Positions 1 to 12,745 of a DNA stretch of 64,000 bases are shown here, piece by piece. Below the pieces are notes generated by a model. That model worked only from the letters and a program-made list of their open reading frames with translations, was not told the DNA's origin and did no database searches. Origin of the DNA: Rhabdornis inornatus (taxonomy: Eukaryota > Chordata > Aves > Passeriformes > Rhabdornithidae); the NCBI GenBank assembly GCA_013397075.1, contig VWZS01000496.1:248001-312000 (forward strand). Reading direction: 5' to 3'. The position numbers and the translations under genes are program-made. Each line of letters opens with the position of its first letter. Positions within the stretch are counted from its first letter, which is position 1.

Positions 1-868
1 ACTTTGCAAATACTTTTGTACTCCAAGAACTCCGGACTGATCTTCTGCCAAAATTCAGGAGGTGTTCTGCTTTTTCTGATAAAGCAGGCAGTCTTTGTTT
101 GGTATCCTGTCAACCGGGATCTAAGTAGTATAATGAAACAAATGCTGCTGAATTATAATCTTTAGTGATTACATAATATTTAAAATAATTTTCAAATGGT
201 AAACTCAGTTGCAGTTCATCATTATGGCCCCTAAAGGTATAGGATTAGGTACAACAGAGTAAAAGCTCAAAGCCTTGTTTAAATATTATAAAATCAGAAG
301 ACTTTCTAAATCTGTAACTTTATGCCTTGATTCTGCAAAGAATTGGGCATATATTATTTATATTTTGTGCAGTCTTCTGTCATTTTTCCTTTCCACCTGA
401 GTAAAGTTTTTAAATGACAATTATTTTTGTTTTGTAATAATTTCTAATATACCAAATACAATCTGACATTTACCCTTTGGCAGCATTTGGATGCTACTAG
501 AGAGCTTCAGCTTGACACTGGCCATTTGTGTTGATAAAGCAACAGTTGCTGTTTAAACAGGTGCTCAACTGAAAACAGTTTTCAACTACTTCCTTATGGA
601 CCTTTTCTTACCAGTAGTCACTGCAGCATCCTGTTGAGGCATGCTGCCAGGAACCACTGACACTGTATTTTGATAATTTACATATGAGCATTAGACAGTT
701 CTTCATACCAAATGCTCATCATGTTTCTAGTTTTGCAGCTAATTAAAGAAATGAGCAGAGGTTCCCGTTTCTTTTGAAGGTCATAGATTTGCCTACATTT
801 TCTGTAAGTTTAGTCTTTTCCTTCTGGAACAACAATAGATATAAATTCACTAACAAGAAGATATCTGA
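1..868. other. gene-free single-copy sequence
   Basis: AT-rich DNA with no recognisable gene, RNA or repeat. It runs directly into the truncated 5' edge of the CR1 fragment that starts near 869. Confidence 0.5.
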
Positions 869-1181
869 AAGAGGTTGTGGCCAGGTGGGGATTGGTCCCT
901 TCTCCTGGGCAGCAAGTGAAAGCACAAGAGGAAATGGTCTCAAATTACACAAGGGAGGTTTAGGTTAGATACTAGGAAAAGCTTTTTTATGAAAGGGTTG
1001 TCAAGTATTGGGACAGAGAGTCCAAAGAAGTGGTGAAATCACTATCCTTGGAGGGATTTAAAAAATGTGCACAAATGGTGCTTTGGGACATAGTTTAGTG
1101 GTGTTTTGGCACCTGGATTAATTGTTGGAATTGATAATATTAAAGGTTTTCTCCAACCTAAATGATTCTGTGACTCTATGA
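869..1181 (+). mobile_element. CR1 LINE fragment, 3' end, plus orientation
   Basis: This is the last ~310 bp of a CR1 non-LTR retrotransposon, truncated at its 5' side as most avian CR1 copies are. Recognisable landmarks in order are the segment around GGCAGCAAGTGAAAGCACAAG (end of the reverse-transcriptase ORF), the stretch equivalent to the conserved EVVESPSLE region at about 1028-1060, GGGACATAGTTTAGTGGTG at about 1085, and the closing CCAACCTAAATGATTCTGTGA tail at about 1155-1180. The reading frame carries stops and small indels, so it is a dead copy. Seen: close nucleotide resemblance to the avian CR1 3' consensus. Known: CR1 retrotransposes from its 3' end and has a short tandem tail rather than poly(A). 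The subfamily was not determined. Confidence 0.92.
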
Positions 1182-4100
1182 AATCAGGGAATGGCATGTT
1201 ATATACAAACAAAGCACTTCACTAACAAGCAGTTCCTGAAGGATATTTAAATTCGATTCAACATTTCTGTGCTAGATTAGCTTTCATCTCCTATATCAGT
1301 ATAATGAAGGTTTACCTATAAAGTTGTATATAAAATAATATCATGTAAAGAATAATGTGTCTAGCTGCTGTTTGACTCATTGATAATCCTTAAAGATACA
1401 AAAAGCTATGTGAAACAGGTATCTTAGAGCTCTACTAACAAACATACTAAATATAGTCTAAAATTTATGTAAGTATGAGTAAAAAGACACAGATGTGTTT
1501 AAATGGATTCATAGTCTTCCATGCACAACTGTTTATTTCTTAAAAAACAGTTACATCAGTTTAATTTGCATTTGAATGTTTACTTATGGAAATTAAACCT
1601 GAGTCAGATGTATTTTTTAAGGTCAGCTGCATGGTGTTCAATGATGCAGTTTGAAATTACATTGTATATGGTACAGACACAACTGAGTGTGGAATGACTA
1701 ATTGGAAGTTAAACTGATTTAAACCACCTCTAGGGATGCTTCATATAAGTATCCACACAGAATGATTGGTAAGTGGTAACTTAAGTGATTGTAACTCCAT
1801 GACTCTCAGCAGCTGCTGGTATCTTCAGGAGAAATTTAGGGCTCAGACTTGTAATCAGTTTATTAAAGCTTAATAAATGACCTTGCATCAGCTGAGGTGC
1901 AAGAGTGAAAGCCCAGCAACATAATCTCCCTTAAATCTCAGTGTAAGAGGTTTGAGCTGCATGGGATTACCTGGCTGTGGGCTGAGAGAGTGCATAAGGA
2001 TATCAGAGTTGTGAATTTGAGATGATAATCAAGTGTGTTGGGATAAGTGTTTGTGTTTTTCTTTGTGCATTAAAATGCCTCAGTGGATTACAGCCAGCAG
2101 TATGCAAATGAAGCATCTGTAGTAAGATTCTTCCAGTGGTACTGCCCAAGGTCTGCAAATTAATTACATAGGTATTTATTAGAATTTTCTTTGCAAATTC
2201 CAGTAAGCTTGTGTTTAGATGTTTAAATTATATACCTTACTGTTTTTCAAAAATCTTGAACTTTGAAATCATTGCAAGTAGCAATGAACTTGCAGCAACA
2301 GGTTCAGCACTTTTAAAAAGCAAGCCATGTGTTTAGACTCTTAGTGAAATAGGTGGGCCTGGTTTGAACACCCTCAGGATATGATCCATAGTCTGTTACA
2401 TTAATAAGAAGCCTTCAATTTATCTTAAAGATATTAACTCAATCTGTAATCGATTCTGAGCCATTCCTGCATATTCAAAAATAATTTATTTTAAAGACTA
2501 TCTCATTCTGCAATGGATGGAGTTCTGGAGAGGTATTCACATACAGTGATCACATCTGTGTAGCTGTACAAAACAAAACAGTGACTTGGCTTAGAAAGAA
2601 TTGTTCAGGGACTGAAGTCTGTACAATACAGGTCAGCAGGTGAAAATGCAGACTCTGTGTAACTGGTAGTGGTTTTCTTATTCACAGGTGTAATGTTTCC
2701 TCTGAATTGTTCTAAAAGATAAAAGATGTTGAAAGCCAATATTTTGTCTTGGGTTCCTCTCTGCAAGGTGAAACAATGCTCCCAGCTCACCTGCTTCCCA
2801 GAAGTGTCAAAAAGGAGTCTGAAGTATGTTCTTTCACTGGTGCTTGATTCTAAAAAAAGAAAATAAATCAGGATGTCAGGACTGTGGGCATTGTCCCATT
2901 GACTTGAATCCAGTCATTTCAGTAAGTACAACCCAAGCTGCTGTAGAGTACTGGTATTTTCCCCATTGGATGGGTGTATCAAGTAGGCATTAAGACCTGA
3001 GTATAATTCTTCTTGCACAAGCATTTATTTTGCCTTATAGAGATGTGGCAATGATGCTGCACTGGCTGCAGGAGCCAAACCCAACCCTCTTCTGTTGAAC
3101 ACCCTTCAAGTGTGTTCAGAGGGTCGTGGTTGGGCATGCTGAACCTGCTTTTTTGATGGCCCAAGGATGGCAGGCTGTCACTCTGTCATCTCTGTCCATC
3201 TGGATCTCTGGTGTCCTGACTGTGTGAGTGATTGGGGAAGCAAGTAAGTAGAAATCTAAAGCACTCTTTTGAGGCTGCATAATTTAGGACAACACTCAGG
3301 TTTTCTGTTTCTTTGACTAAAATTCTTTCCATGTGTTTTTAAAATTACGATGTATGAAATCAAGATGAAGTAGTAAGCTGGAATGATATTTTTTAGAAAA
3401 TTAACCAAGTTAGAATCTTGCTGTCATCTAGTACAATACTTGTCAAATTGGATGCGATCAATTAATGAGATTGCATTTGATGCAAATTTCAATTCACTGT
3501 TACTGTCATTATGTTCATGTATGTTGTAATAACATCTGTGTACTAAGCTAGTTCCACAGGAAGAGCATACATAGTTGGGAAGAGTTTTGGAATGAGTCAG
3601 AATTGTGTATTTAATACTGAAAGATTTCTGTGGTACTGTAGTGATTTGTAAACACTGAGCTTGAAACTGTATCTCGTTAATGCAAACCATGCTGTCTTAT
3701 GAACAACTTTAGATAACAACCCCAGACTGGATAAAGGCTGGGTTTTGATTTCATTCTGTATTTATTTCCAGATTTCACTTTCTTCCATTAATTACTGAGC
3801 AGAAATATTAGACTGGAGAAAACTTCATTGTTTTCTTCACCTTTTCCAGAGCTGAATATAATCTCAGGAAAAGAAATCCACATAAACAGTATAACACATT
3901 TCTTATTCTGAGGTTAACAAATAAGGAAGAGATGACAGAATACTAAAGAACTAGTAGTTTCTTATCAATTCCTTACTCAGTTTTTGTTCTCTTTTCAGTT
4001 ATACAAGTAATTTTTACTTGAGGAACCTCCATATGTATTTCACTTCTAGCTCACGTCTTCCCTGGCCTTACTTTAGAAGACAAAAATGTGCTTGCATTTT

Positions 4101-7100
4101 CTTTCTGTTGTAACCAGTTTTTCTCTTCTTTCAAGGTATATGTTTTATATTAGCATTGCAATCTATAGGAGAAAGGGTCCAAGACACTACCTGGAAGCAC
4201 AGGTTTAAGAGTATGTGCTGCAAATGTCATTATATGACTCTGTTAGTTGATAAACAGTCTCTTTGTCATCCTTCCGAAAGGCTGATGGGCTTATTTGGCT
4301 TAAATTGAGACAGGAGAGAAACCCATGTAAGTGTGTGTACTGGAAGTGTAAAGGAACCATTTCAGGACCCCACCTATAAATAACTGTCAGAGAAAGAGAA
4401 TGGAAAGAGAAGTAGGACTGCTCCTGATGTGTTTCCTTTCACCATTTATTGTCCCAGTTTTTCAGCAGCAAACTGGAGGCTGGAAGCTGTTCAGTGGCAC
4501 TGTACAGTGCTGTGGCTCTCCTGATGAGCCTTTCCCAATGTTACCCAGGTATGAAAAAGCCTTTGAACCCATTTATAGATGTGGCTGAGTGTGACCTTTT
4601 CTGGTAATTCTTTTCCATGTTTTCTTACTCAGAAAGAGGGGAAACTGCCTCTTTTCTAGAAGCCAAGATCTGAAAGTTGGTAGCTTTAGTAGCTGTCTTT
4701 CATCGTTCTGCTTGGAGGAAGAGGTCAGGCCACTTCACAATGATGAAGACTGATGTATCATGGACAGGGTCAGAAGCAGAGTTTGCTTTATTCTACTAGA
4801 ATTACATTAACTCTTAAAGAGCTGGATTTTGCTCCAACCTATGTTCTGTAGGCAATGTCTTCACTGACTTTTGTGGAACAGTTTACAGATAAGACATCTA
4901 CTGTCAAGATGAACAGATCATGTTAATCACTGCTTGTATAAACCTGTTTTCCCCCACCTGTCATCACTTTGTAAGCAACAGTCCTGCATTTTCCTTCTTC
5001 AGAGCTTTAGTTTTCTCTTCAGTCTGCTTTAGTCACTGAGTTGCATAAAATGTCCTTCTTGTAGCCAGGGTAGGAATTATCATAAAATTCCAGTGCATAA
5101 AATTGTCTACATTGCATAATGTGTCCATTTATATTGGCAAATTCAGTTGTGTAAAATACACAGCATGGAGTCTATTTTAAATCTGTCACTGATGGGAGGT
5201 TTCTCAACAGGCCCTTCCTGAATCCTTGGTAAAGAGAAGATCACATAATGGTTGTCGTGGACCAAATGCTTGGCTGAACCTTGATTTTGCTAGGTATTGT
5301 CAAGGTTTCAGAAAGTTACTGCCATATGATAGCTAAACAGTGAGCCATTTTACTGCTTAGTTTTTTCAAGTCCCCTTGAAGCCAGTGCCTTGGAGAGATG
5401 TGTCCTTTAATGCCCATTCACAAGACAAACTTGCTGCTCTAAATACAGAAAGGCTGATGTTGCTACAGCTTTCTCTACCAGTGCCATGGCTGTTGAGACA
5501 TTTTTGGTCTTTAATGTTGTTAATATGTCATGTTTAATAAAAGTAACTACTTCTGCTCTGATTTAATATCTTGACCCAGATCTGACAATCTCAGAAGCAT
5601 CTATCACACAGGAGTTTCCCTGTTCTTCCTCTTGACAGGTTATATGCTTTTGTTTCAGAGGGAGTTGATCTCTCCTCTGATGCAAATGCACAGCCACTTT
5701 CTAGACAGTATATCTTGTGAAAAAGATTTATTAATTCCAAAAGTCCCTTTCCTTAGTGACTCTCTTAACCAATTTGTACTAGCCCCATCTTTCTTATCCA
5801 TTTCCTTCTGGAAAGGTTCATAAGCTAGCAGTGTAATTCACAGTGAATTGGCAATAAATGCATAGAAAGTCGAATCCATGCAGGTTCAGAAGGTCCTAAT
5901 ATGGCACAGTTTTCTTGTTGAAATCCAGTAAATGAAACTGGAGCTTCCAAACTGAATGTGGCTCCTGTTTATGACAGTTTAATCTTTTGTTTCCTCTAAT
6001 AGGATAACGAAAGAGTATTGAAAGCTTGCTTGTCATGATCATACTCAGTTCATAATGACCCACAGTGCAGCAAATTTTGGGGGTCCATGTGAAGTGGTAA
6101 TTTTCATGACTTCTGATCATGTTTTTATTGGAGATTCTCTCCCAGGGATTCAGAAATTGTTCTTAATCCCTATATGTGTAGGATTACATTTCCAAAACTG
6201 TCAATATAGTCTGCTGCCATTGGTTGCAGTCAAGGGTAGTTTTATTTCCGACTTCAGTGATAGAATTATGTGCCTAATCTACATGCTTTTAACAATCAAG
6301 TTCCCTAGTTGTTTTAAATTTGGAAGTACTTATCCCTGACTATTGTACTTTGCTTAAAAAAATTCTTTCTGGACTTGGTTCTTGACCATATCCCATGACC
6401 AGTATAACCTTGCTAATAAGGAATTATAAACTTGTAGGTGATTTCATCTGACCCAACTTTCCATGGCAGTGCCTTCATACTCTCACTGTTACTATTGATA
6501 ACCATTTTGTCTTCCTTGAACAAAGACTTTTTGAAACATTTCAAGTCTTATAGGAAATTTAGTGTCGAGGGATTTGAAAAATGTTTCTTCTTGAACATCC
6601 CATTATCTAAAGAATACATGAAGGGAATAGTTATGGTACCATGAGGTTTCATATAAGAGTAATTGATTGGAAGGTAGTATTTTAATGTTGAGATTACTGC
6701 TCTATAGGAGACTTAACTGAGAATCTCCTTGCATTGAATACACCAGTAGGTAAGATCATCGTTTAAGTGGTCACAGAAGTGACAGGGAGTATCTGTCTGT
6801 TCCCTTGTTATTCTCTCCTTCATCCTCTTCAATTCTTTTCCTCTAGGTCTTCCCATTCAAGTTCACCATGCAGAACAGCTGCCCTGGGCCAGCTCCTGCT
6901 GAGCCAGACTAATGGGAGAGCACAGATTTTTGTTGCTTTTCTGTGCTAAGTTGTGGGTGGGTGTTGCACATATCAAAACCCAGACCAAAAAAAAAAAAAA
7001 AGTACTAAAACTGAAACAGAGCCTGAGCACTTTTGGGGAGGGTGAGATGGTGTTCTGGGAAAATGCAATTGCTGTGTATTCCATCTGTGCCAGCATCTGA

Positions 7101-7149
7101 GAGGAACGGTTATTAGAGCAGGACCCAGAGCATCACACCTGCAGTCCAG
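1182..7149. other. gene-free single-copy sequence
   Basis: About 6 kb with no family I recognise. Open frames are at most ~94 codons (6055-6339, plus) and have no motif. A run of 15 A residues lies near 6987-7001. Variants of TGCATAAAAT recur near 5042, 5093 and 5113, too short to call a repeat. Confidence 0.45.
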
Positions 7150-7280
7150 TCTCTGTGGGATCAGTAATTACATGTTAATTAACAAGTCTGGAATGAGTGA
7201 GAGTTTGCATGTCAGCAGATAATCTGTATAGTGACTAATACACTGCAGAATGTTTTCAATTAGCAGGCTTGAAAAGGAAA
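7150..7280. promoter_or_regulatory. possible conserved noncoding element
   Basis: A compact block with homeodomain-type cores (TAATTA near 7166, TTAATTAA near 7173, CAATTAGC near 7257) in unique sequence. Without a cross-species alignment the call rests only on motif density and on the absence of repeats. AT-rich DNA produces such cores by chance, so this is a weak inference. Confidence 0.15.
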
Positions 7281-7900
7281 TCCCAGTGAGTGTTTTGCTT
7301 GGTTGGGAAAGGACGGAATGAATGCACTCTGTTGTTAGTTACCCTCCAAATAGGAAAGTGGCGGATTTAAAAACTACATCGTAAAGATTAAGATCTGAGA
7401 ACACAAATGCTTAAGTTACTTGCTACTACTGTGCATTGATGAAATCATGCAGAGTAAACTTCAGTGAAATGAAATTTTTCACTTGATTACATAAGAGTAA
7501 ACATGGAAAAAGTCCATTCTTGCATAGATTCTTTTAAGCTTTAAGGTATAAAATGTATTTTTATTGCAAGTTTTTTAATGGACTATAGTAGGGACAACTC
7601 CAGAACTTGTTCACCAGGGAAACAAATGTTGCATTCTTTCTTTGGCCTGAATTCTGGGAATCATTGACTATATTCTACCTCTCTTAGGCTTTTTACTGTG
7701 ATCTCCAGGTGTTAAATTCTCTCCATTATATGTTTACATAGTAATGTAAGGAGAACTTATTTCTTGGTGACCTGGCTTGTCTGTTTTAACTTGACTTTAT
7801 TTCTGTTCTGTCCATGTTTGCACTCAGGGGCAGCATTTGAAAAGGTAGTTTCCAAAAGTGTTGGAGCAATTTTATAATTTTAAAATTTTTTTCCTCCTAG

Positions 7901-7953
7901 GATGATATTACAAGAGCAGGCAATTTGGGACCCTGCTTTTTAATTAACTACAA
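7901..7953 (+). other. exon-like interval (acceptor and donor, one open frame)
   Basis: A pyrimidine-rich tract ending TTCCTCCTAG precedes 7901, and CAA|GTAAGG follows 7953. One of three frames is open across the 53 nt. Decoy pairs of splice sites are common in vertebrate introns and no family is recognisable in the 17-residue product. Its phase does not fit the exon-like interval at 38538, since the joined frame meets a stop, which argues against a shared coding transcript. Confidence 0.1.
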
Positions 7954-10384
7954 GTAAGGAGAGGTTATACAAGGGAAGAACGATGAAAAATTTGTTTGGG
8001 ATTAACAATTTATAGACTTGAACTATAAAACTTTTGCATTAAGTGCTTCAAGATATGTAGAATAATAATAATTTTGAATAACTTTCCAGCACTGCAGATG
8101 GATCAGAATCATTCAAATCAACCTGAAGTCATTGTTTTTACGTTAATTCTTGATAAGTGAGTTGTATTGAAAATTAAAGTGAGTCAGAAGATGTATATTG
8201 TGATGGCCACGATGCATTTAGAATTACTGTTATGGAAATATACTCAAAATATGGATGATTTTCGGCCTTGTGAATATCCAGAACTACCTGTCTCTGGCTC
8301 TATGTTGTACAAGTGCTTTTGATGTTTTGTCCCAGAGAGGATGCTTTTGGGAAATGAAAGGTGATACAGATCTGCTTTGTACACTCTTCAGCTGCATGGC
8401 TCATCTTCAGCTCCTCCCAAGCAGGATTGGAGCTGTGTGGAGCCCTGGCTGGGCTGAGCTACAGAAGCAGGATTATAAAGTCCACTCCTGTGCTATTGCC
8501 ACATCATATATCTCTGATAATGAACATTTTGCAGCAAGAGATTTTCTTTTTAATCTTGGAACAAATGCAGCTTGGATATGAATAATGTCAGCAGTTGTAG
8601 CTTTTCTTCTTAATAATCATCAGTCTTCAGGTTGGCAGTGAACTGTTGGCCTGTCTGAAGTACAGAGCATAGTATCCTCCTTTACATCCTGGGTGGTACA
8701 TCTTACCCCCTTTAACCACTGAACTAGTTGTGTTCAAGGCATGAGTTGCCCTTTTTGGACCTTCTGTCAACATCAATTTCCCTCCCTCACCCCCATCCCT
8801 CAGATTGTTGCTGCTACTGGTAGGGAAGCAAGGCAAAGGCACATGGGAAGGTGCTGGATTGTTTCCACGTGGTGAGATGTAGCAGAGTTGGGCCAGTCAC
8901 TTGAAAAGGCCAAATGCTGTGAGAAATTTTCCCCAATTTCTCTTCTATGTTTTCCTGCAGATCCCTTCCTGGCTGCTACACTGAACTGATAATGGATACA
9001 AGAGATCTCGATACAATCTAAGGCATCTTTTCCTTCATTACCTTTTAATTAATTTGTATGGTTCTCTGTAGCACATGTTAGGAAATCAAATTGGATTTGG
9101 CCAAGCTTCTTCTAGGGCAGGCAGGCAGGTTTTCTGCCATTTCAGATAAACTACAATCTCTGACTTCAAGACTTCCCTGTTCTTATGGGGGCTTAACAGT
9201 GCTCACCTCCATCAACTGCATGGTGGTAGGTTATCCTTAATTAAATTAATCTAGTTCAAGATCTTCCTCTCCTCCCTTCCTCTTTCCCCCTCTTTCTGTT
9301 CCTGAAGGATACCCAACCTTGTATCTCACTCACATCAGCTTGCAGATTTTTAAGTTTTCTCATCATGTTAAATCCAGGATTGGTTGGGGCACAAGAAATG
9401 GGCTGTTTTTCACTCTGAAGACAGTGTGCATCTAGAATTATGTCCTCACAGGTAATTGAAGTTGCAGCTGTTGTACCAGCCACCTCTTTTCACATTGTCA
9501 GGGAAAAGAGGTGCTGTGGAAGATTACTAGGTCTTCAAATCAGCAGTTGGTGTTTTTAACACATGCAGACCTTCACATTTATTAATGTGACAATTTGTAT
9601 TTACAAACATTGAGGTTAAAATTAGAGGTTTCTTTGGATACAAAATGTTATTGTGGTCATCTTGTGTTGATCCTTTGGGTTTTCCACTAGTCTGACAGCT
9701 ATCCATAATTTATTGCTCAGAATGTTTGTAAAGGGAGAGCAAGTTATATTTTTCCTCTCCTACATGACTTGTTCCAGATTGAATGGATCTAATTTAATTA
9801 TTTTTAAAGTAATTTCTCTCCTAATTTTGGGTACATGTAGAAATGATCAAATTACTTCTGACTCCTCTTAGAAGTTTGCATTTTGATAGGTTATACTATA
9901 CAAAATGCTAAAATAAAAACATCAGTGAAACAATAAGAGCAGGACAGGACTTTTCAATTGCTATGAAATATAACCACATGGAAGTGGAGTGTAAAGGACT
10001 TGACGTAGGTTTTCAGATGTTTAGCCAACCTCATGGAAGTCATTTAACCCTCTGTACCTGTTTGTTTCTTGTTTGCCATTGCCCATGTGATTTACAGTTT
10101 CTAGAAATTCCTCTCACGACTGTCTCTAAAATGCTCTGAGACATCTGGATGGCAAAGAACTATAAATATTATCAAGTAATCTTCCATTCGTATTGCTGTC
10201 TGAACTGGGGTCACCACCATAGCTTTAAAAACAGGCTTTCAAACCATGCAGTCTCAAATTAGAAGTAGTTTTAAAAAGCTGATGCTCTTCCCAAGGTCTA
10301 TAAAATCAGCTAATCCCAAAGAAAAGCTGATGCCCTTAATTCATCTTGCTTTAATTTCTGCAATGTTAATACCTCTTGTCCAGG
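7954..10384. other. gene-free single-copy sequence
   Basis: No gene, RNA or transposon recognised. The longest open frame (8255-8581, plus, 108 codons) has no motif and overlaps another frame of similar length, as chance frames do. A short AATAAT run occurs near 8064. Confidence 0.45.
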
Positions 10385-10660
10385 CTGTCAGCGTGGCTTC
10401 ATGGTGAATCCCTCTGTATCCTGTTTGCAGGGGCTGCTTGAAATGCTGTGGGATTCCCGAGCTGAGGTGCCTGGCCAAAATCCTGTCCTGCTGTCTGCTG
10501 TATAAGAGTGCATTACCCCACCAGGCAGGGGGCCATGCTGAACCTGCTGGGTTTTTAACTAGGCATCATGAGTCAGACACTTTACTGTTAAAAGTGCGGG
10601 GTTTGGGCTATTTAATTATTTGTTAGCCGTAAGAATGTGAGGACTCACGGACCGTCTCTT
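10385..10660. promoter_or_regulatory. possible conserved noncoding element with AP-1 site
   Basis: A block more GC-balanced than its flanks, containing a perfect AP-1 core TGAGTCA at 10569-10575 and a splice-acceptor-like CCTGTTTGCAG ending at 10430. The frame after the acceptor stays open to about 10626 (Cys-rich start, no family recognised) but I see no matching donor. It could be an enhancer, an unrecognised terminal exon, or neither. Confidence 0.15.
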
Positions 10661-12714
10661 TTGAGGAATGCAGTGATTTAATCAGATAAATGTTTAAAGC
10701 AAGGCTAAGATAGCAGCCAACCACAGCAGAAAAATATTTTTTCCTTTGAGATAACCTCTTAAATATATACATATTTAAAACCATTTTATCTTTTCTGTCT
10801 GATTCTAAGCACCCCTTCTGTCAGCAGCAGACAGAATTAAAAAGAGAAAACCCTCAGTGGATGCCTTTCTTTTTTTTTTTTTGGTGAAATGTGTCAGACG
10901 ATAAGCAAAATGTAACTGGGTATTTATTCTAGTTTTCATGTGCCCTGCAAACTGTGGAAGGCAGCAAGAGATAGAGCAGCAACAGCCTGATAAGCCTGGC
11001 TTTTCCCTTTTTGCTGGCTTTCTATTTACTTTACTTCCTTTGAGGGAACGCGGGGCTAGAGACCAAATCTCTTTAGTCATCTGGGAGATTTTAGAGCTGC
11101 TAGGAATAGACTGGTGTGAAAAGCAATTCCTTGATCACAAGATTTGTAGGTAAATGTTGCCCTTGCAATAATCACCATTTCCCCTCCATCTCCTCCACAG
11201 CACATTCTGTTCTAGCAGTCCTTAACAAACAATAATAGCAAAAATAAGCCATATTTTTTTTACGCTGGTAATTTTCTCTCTCCTTACTGAAAAGGACACA
11301 TAATGGAATGAATCTGGCTTCCCATCTGTTGCTAGGTGCAATTCAAAGTGGCAGTTTTGACCTATAAAGATTTGGCTGTTTTGCGTCATGCGTACCCTAG
11401 AGACAGCCTCTCCCCTTTAATTTCTCTGTGTCTCCATTTTCCATCTGTGAAAAATCAGGATAACACTACTTTTCTATTTAACAGGTATTTTACAAGGACA
11501 CATTTATTAACAGGCACAAAGCATAGGCTCTGTATAGACATCATGCAAATATCTATGTTTAAAAACTTGCTGCCACCCTGAGTCCCACAGATCCCAAGCT
11601 GATTTACCTTCATTATGTGACAGAAGGTGATTTGTTGTCCTAGGCTGCATTATGGATGTCCATTTCTGAATCTTGCCATTTTTAAATACATTCATAATAG
11701 GATACTTTCAAGTCATCCAGCTGAACTTGGTCTTTCCCATCAAATAGTTTGGGACATCCCAGGGGTAGGAAATTAACCTATCATTAAGTGTGTTTACACA
11801 TTGCACTTGTGGGTCCCAAATAAAGTAAGGGCCAGTGGGAACCACAAACTATTGGACTGGAGGAGGTGTGTGTGAGATACTTACCTGTTTGGGAATGGTT
11901 TCCTCAGAGCATGTATCTTCAGAGTTGTGGTTGCTTGTTGTATTAGAAGGGAAGTAGTTCTTCAGTCAGCTCCATAAATCAGTAGTTCTCAGGTGCATTT
12001 TTGCAGTCACATGCAGGTCAGGTTTAAGCAGTTCAACATGCCTGTTTGAGAGAAGACATCTCCAGGGCATGTTGGTTGATCAAAGCGGTATTTTAGACTT
12101 GTACTAAATTATGGACTTAGTCCTGCAGGAGTTCAGGGGATGGGTAGGGGTGTTTTGAGGAGCTGTGGCTTTACAGCAGCAATCCTTCAGTGCAGACTCA
12201 GGGTATTTCATACCTCTCCTATTTCCAATGAGATTGTTGGAATGCTGAAATTCAAGCTCAGCAGTGATAGTAGTTCTGTGACTGAAGAGCAGACAGGACA
12301 GCAGCATTCCTTGTGGATGATTACAAGACATGGTCCATCAGCTAGATGGATTGACTTGCTCATTGATGTGGGCTCTGTGCCTACCAGCTCTTTATAACCC
12401 TTGGTAAAATCTTTGGAGTCTTATTTCCAGGCTGTGCTAAGCATGGCTGGTGCATATGATGTTAGCCCCCAGTGGGGATATTGGTAGCTATTCCCAGTCT
12501 CACAGCGACAGAAAAGATGCAGGCTGTGCCAAAGTAGCACATGGGAAACTGTTATAGGGTCTATTAAATATCATTGCAGTGTTTTAAGTTTTTCATCATA
12601 TTACATCCAAATATTCTTTCATAATATTATCTTTGTAACAGTAATAAAAATTGACCTTGTTTAATAGAAACTGTTCTATTAAAACTCCATTGCGTTATGT
12701 GTTTATGCATACAC
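10661..12714. other. gene-free single-copy sequence
   Basis: No recognisable gene. A T-tract of about 14 lies near 10869-10882. Short open frames on both strands carry no motif. Confidence 0.45.
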
Positions 12715-12745
12715 AGACTTTGCAGAAGATGCAAAGTCTTCTGCA
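12715..12745. repeat. two interlocked inverted repeats
   Basis: AGACTTTGCA (12715-12724) pairs with TGCAAAGTCT (12730-12739), a perfect 10-bp stem with a 5-nt loop. Overlapping it, TGCAGAAGA (12721-12729) pairs with TCTTCTGCA (12737-12745), a perfect 9-bp stem with a 7-nt loop. The two hairpins share bases, so only one can form at a time. The arms are seen directly in the sequence. No function is claimed. Confidence 0.85.

Noticed and set aside
6987..7001. A15 run considered as the poly(A) tail of a retrocopy
   Set aside because: No upstream transcript-like sequence, no polyadenylation signal at the right distance and no target-site duplication.
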